Source: Clostridiaceae bacterium (GTDB taxonomy: Bacteria; Bacillota; Clostridia; Oscillospirales; QAMX01). Taken from it: a DNA stretch of 6,637 nt. Both the position numbers and the translations under genes were made by a program. Location of the stretch: positions 1-6,637 of the forward strand of contig JAEDGJ010000131.1 of assembly GCA_016297585.1 (NCBI GenBank), written 5' to 3'. Below are positions 5,290-6,637 of the stretch, piece by piece; position 1 is the first letter of the stretch; each line of letters starts with the position of its first letter. The notes under the pieces are model-generated. The model ran no database searches. It saw nothing but the letters and a program-made list of their open reading frames with translations, and was not told the origin of the DNA.

Positions 5290-5982
5290 GTGGTTCAGGA
5301 TTTTCCGAGAATGCTTTCGCTTCTGCGTCAGGAGAAGGGTGTCAGCCAGCGCGTGGCGGCCGAGGCGCTGCAGGTGTCGCAGGCACTGCTGTCGCATTAT
5401 GAAAAGGGCTCGCGCGAGCCGGGCTATGCGTTCCTGCTCCGTGCGGCGGACTACTACGGCGTTTCGACGGACTACCTTCTGGGGCGCACGCCGCAGCGCG
5501 GCGCGGCTTCCGCTTTCGGCGCGTCCGAAGGCGACAGCGAGGCGGTCAGCCGTCAGATGGAGATCCTGCAGGAGACCTATACGCTGCTGTGCTCGCTGCT
5601 GTCGCACGCCGGCACGTCGCGCTTCACGGACGCCGCCGCGCAGTATATGGCCTTCTCGGTCTATAAGCTCATCCGCTATGCCTTTCTCGCCAACGCGCAG
5701 TCGGCGCAGGAGCTGTTCTCGGCGTCCTCCGCGTCGTTTTCCGAGCTGTCCGACGCGCAGATCAAGCGTGCGGAGGCCGTTCTGCGCGAGTACGCGGAGA
5801 CCGCCCATGCCCGCCGCCGCGAGCTGCCGCCGTCTCCGATGCCCGTCATCCGCTACGAGACGCTCGTCCACTACGCGCCGCACGCCGAATCCGCGCTCAC
5901 GCTGCTGCACGCGATCGACGAAGCGCTGCGCGGAGACGGCGCCGCGGAAAATGGGGCGAAAAAAATCGAAAAAAACTCTTGA
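5290..5982 (+). CDS. XRE-family transcriptional regulator
   Basis: A 230-residue protein. Residues about 6-66 form a classic Cro/CI-type helix-turn-helix: MLSLLRQEKGVSQ, then VAAEALQVSQALLSHYEKGSR with the recognition helix near 29-38, then YYGVSTDYLLGRT. The remaining 160 residues are mostly helical by composition, with no enzyme or sensor domain that I recognise; they probably serve dimerisation or ligand sensing. The GTG start at 5290 is chosen because AGAAGGA (5274-5280) lies nine bases upstream; the first in-frame ATG is 5311. The gene follows the MetRS-like gene by 64 bases with no clear promoter or terminator between, so read-through from the T-box promoter is likely. Its TGA stop (5980-5982) lies within the -35 box of the next tRNA promoter. 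Its targets are unknown. Confidence 0.88.
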   Translation: MVQDFPRMLSLLRQEKGVSQRVAAEALQVSQALLSHYEKGSREPGYAFLLRAADYYGVSTDYLLGRTPQRGAASAFGASEGDSEAVSRQMEILQETYTLLCSLLSHAGTSRFTDAAAQYMAFSVYKLIRYAFLANAQSAQELFSASSASFSELSDAQIKRAEAVLREYAETAHARRRELPPSPMPVIRYETLVHYAPHAESALTLLHAIDEALRGDGAAENGAKKIEKNS

Positions 5983-6007
5983 CAACTGCCCGTTTGTCTG
6001 CTATAAT
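5979..6007 (+). promoter_or_regulatory. Consensus promoter for the tRNA-Thr/tRNA-Tyr unit
   Basis: TTGACA (5979-5984), a 17-base spacer and TATAAT (6002-6007) are a perfect sigma-A promoter, preceded by two A tracts that resemble an UP element. The -35 box contains the stop codon of the XRE gene. The region from the A tract through the -35 is nearly identical to that of the tRNA promoter at 2500. Confidence 0.93.
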
Positions 6008-6034
6008 ATGTGACGTTGACTTCGAAAAGCCCGT

Positions 6035-6110
6035 GCTGGTGTAGCTCAATCGGCAGAGCAGCTGATTTGTAATCAGCAGGTTGCTGGTTCGATTCCGGTC
6101 ACCAGCTCCA
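6035..6110 (+). tRNA. tRNA-Thr (anticodon TGT)
   Basis: A complete 76-base cloverleaf. The acceptor gctggtg pairs perfectly with caccagc, the discriminator is T and CCA is encoded. The D stem is gctc/gagc. The anticodon stem gctga/tcagc encloses tttgtaa, giving anticodon TGT (Thr ACA, ACG). The T stem gctgg/ccggt contains two G-U pairs. It is the first gene after the promoter, followed 49 bases later by tRNA-Tyr. Confidence 0.97.
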
Positions 6111-6159
6111 CCTTCCTTTCCGGCGCAGGGATCGCGGTCAGCGTCTTACAACTTCATAT

Positions 6160-6244
6160 GGGAGGATTCCCGAGCGGCCAAAGGGGGCAGACTGTAAATC
6201 TGTTGTCACTGACTACGATGGTTCGAATCCATCTCCTCCCACCA
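6160..6244 (+). tRNA. tRNA-Tyr (anticodon GTA)
   Basis: An 85-base class II tRNA. The acceptor gggagga pairs with tcctccc, the discriminator is A and CCA is encoded. The anticodon stem gcaga/tctgt (one G-U pair) encloses ctgtaaa, giving anticodon GTA. A long variable arm, typical of bacterial tRNA-Tyr, lies around 6203-6215. The T arm is gatgg/ccatc. It shares promoter and terminator with tRNA-Thr(TGT). Confidence 0.97.
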
Positions 6245-6245
6245 G

Positions 6246-6280
6246 AAAAACGCATTGCATCCATCTGCAATGCGTTTTTT
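6246..6280 (+). terminator. Intrinsic terminator of the tRNA-Thr/tRNA-Tyr unit
   Basis: cgcattgca (6251-6259) pairs perfectly with tgcaatgcg (6266-6274) around a six-base loop. The flanking A5 and T6 runs extend the stem, and the T tract is at 6275-6280. Its placement one base after the tRNA-Tyr CCA end marks the end of this unit. Confidence 0.94.
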
Positions 6281-6281
6281 C

Positions 6282-6310
6282 TTGCATTCCCCGCCCGGAT
6301 GTGGTACACT
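6282..6310 (+). promoter_or_regulatory. Sigma-A promoter for the final gene
   Basis: TTGCAT (6282-6287), a 17-base spacer and TACACT (6305-6310) form a moderate promoter that starts one base after the tRNA terminator T tract. The predicted leader is about 40 bases before the ATG at 6358. Confidence 0.7.
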
Positions 6311-6357
6311 GGGGGCAAAATCCCCGACCCGGATCACCCAAAGGAGGCGCCCTTTTT

Positions 6358-6637
6358 ATGTATCTGACCCGCCTGTATCCCGCTCCCGCCGTCTATGAGG
6401 AATGCGCCGGATGCTTCTCCTTCGGCGGCGAGCTGCGCATCTTCCTGCCGGAAGGCACGAACGCTCGCCCGTTTGCCGCGATGCTTGAGACCTTCTGCTG
6501 CACGGCCACCCGCGTCTGCTCCGTCTCCGCGCCGCTGCCGCCGTTCTGCGCGTTCGTGACGGCGGGAGAAGCCCCCGGCGCGCTGCCGCTGCCCGACGCG
6601 CAGGGGTTTGAGTACGCGCTTGCCGTCACCCCCTCCG
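6358..6637 (+). CDS. Possible family 20 glycoside hydrolase, N-terminal part (runs off window)
   Basis: The first 93 codons of a longer gene. The ATG at 6358 is well supported by AAGGAGG (6341-6347) ten bases upstream and by a promoter behind it. There is no signal peptide, so the product is probably cytoplasmic unless a later segment says otherwise. The end of the visible part, QGFEYALAVTPS (82-93), resembles the strand at the end of the N-terminal GH20b-type domain of beta-N-acetylhexosaminidases, where EGY-x-L-x-V is typical. The preceding FLPEGT and the turn at GELRIFLP fit the same fold. This is a faint similarity over a short stretch, and the catalytic domain is outside the window. The reading frame is sure; the enzyme family is a tentative inference. 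Confidence 0.7.
   Translation, partial: MYLTRLYPAPAVYEECAGCFSFGGELRIFLPEGTNARPFAAMLETFCCTATRVCSVSAPLPPFCAFVTAGEAPGALPLPDAQGFEYALAVTPS

Noticed and set aside
5027..6013. A 328-codon plus-strand frame across the MetRS-like and XRE genes
   Set aside because: It is an Arg/Ser-rich shadow running through two genes with real domains, and it has no ribosome binding site.
6393..6629. Minus-strand frame of 78 codons near the window end
   Set aside because: It is opposite a gene with a good promoter, an AAGGAGG site and a normal codon pattern.

Overview
The window reads as a stretch of chromosome from a GC-rich member of the Clostridia (Bacillota), probably an anaerobic gut-type lineage such as Oscillospirales. 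This is inferred from the gene families present (DUF815 ATPase, DUF1540 cysteine-rich protein, TIGR04076 protein), a T-box riboswitch, strong AGGAGG-type ribosome binding sites, sigma-A-type promoters with 17-base spacers, and tRNA genes that encode their own CCA end. No mobile element, CRISPR array or rRNA was seen.

Layout, left to right. Positions 1-908 (+) hold the 3' part of a DUF815 AAA-type ATPase. It converges on a minus-strand pair (2328-975): a membrane-anchored family 2 glycosyltransferase (GtrB/DPM1-like) and a GtrA-family flippase-like protein, driven by a promoter near 2373-2401. A two-way terminator lies where the two transcripts meet. Next is a consensus promoter and a tRNA-Asp(GTC)/tRNA-Thr(GGT) operon (2500-2773, +). 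It shares a two-way terminator with a minus-strand TIGR04076 gene (3087-2776). A low-molecular-weight protein-tyrosine phosphatase (3246-3707, +) converges on a DUF1540 protein with two Cys-rich repeats (4083-3766, -).

The most interesting part is 4241-5982 (+). A sigma-A promoter leads into a complete T-box riboswitch (Stem I with AGUA/GAAC specifier loop, UGGU T-box bulge, long terminator hairpin). Its specifier is best read as AUG (Met). The gene behind it is not a methionyl-tRNA synthetase but a 179-residue protein resembling only the C-terminal anticodon-binding domain of MetRS. It has no catalytic domain, and the tryptophan that normally contacts the anticodon appears to be replaced. 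An XRE-family DNA-binding regulator follows 64 bases later with no evident promoter of its own. This suggests a methionine- or tRNA-Met-responsive operon with a possible regulatory output.

The stop codon of the regulator lies inside the -35 box of a consensus promoter for tRNA-Thr(TGT) and tRNA-Tyr(GTA) (6035-6244). That unit ends in a strong terminator. The window closes with the promoter and first 93 codons of a gene that may be a family 20 glycoside hydrolase.
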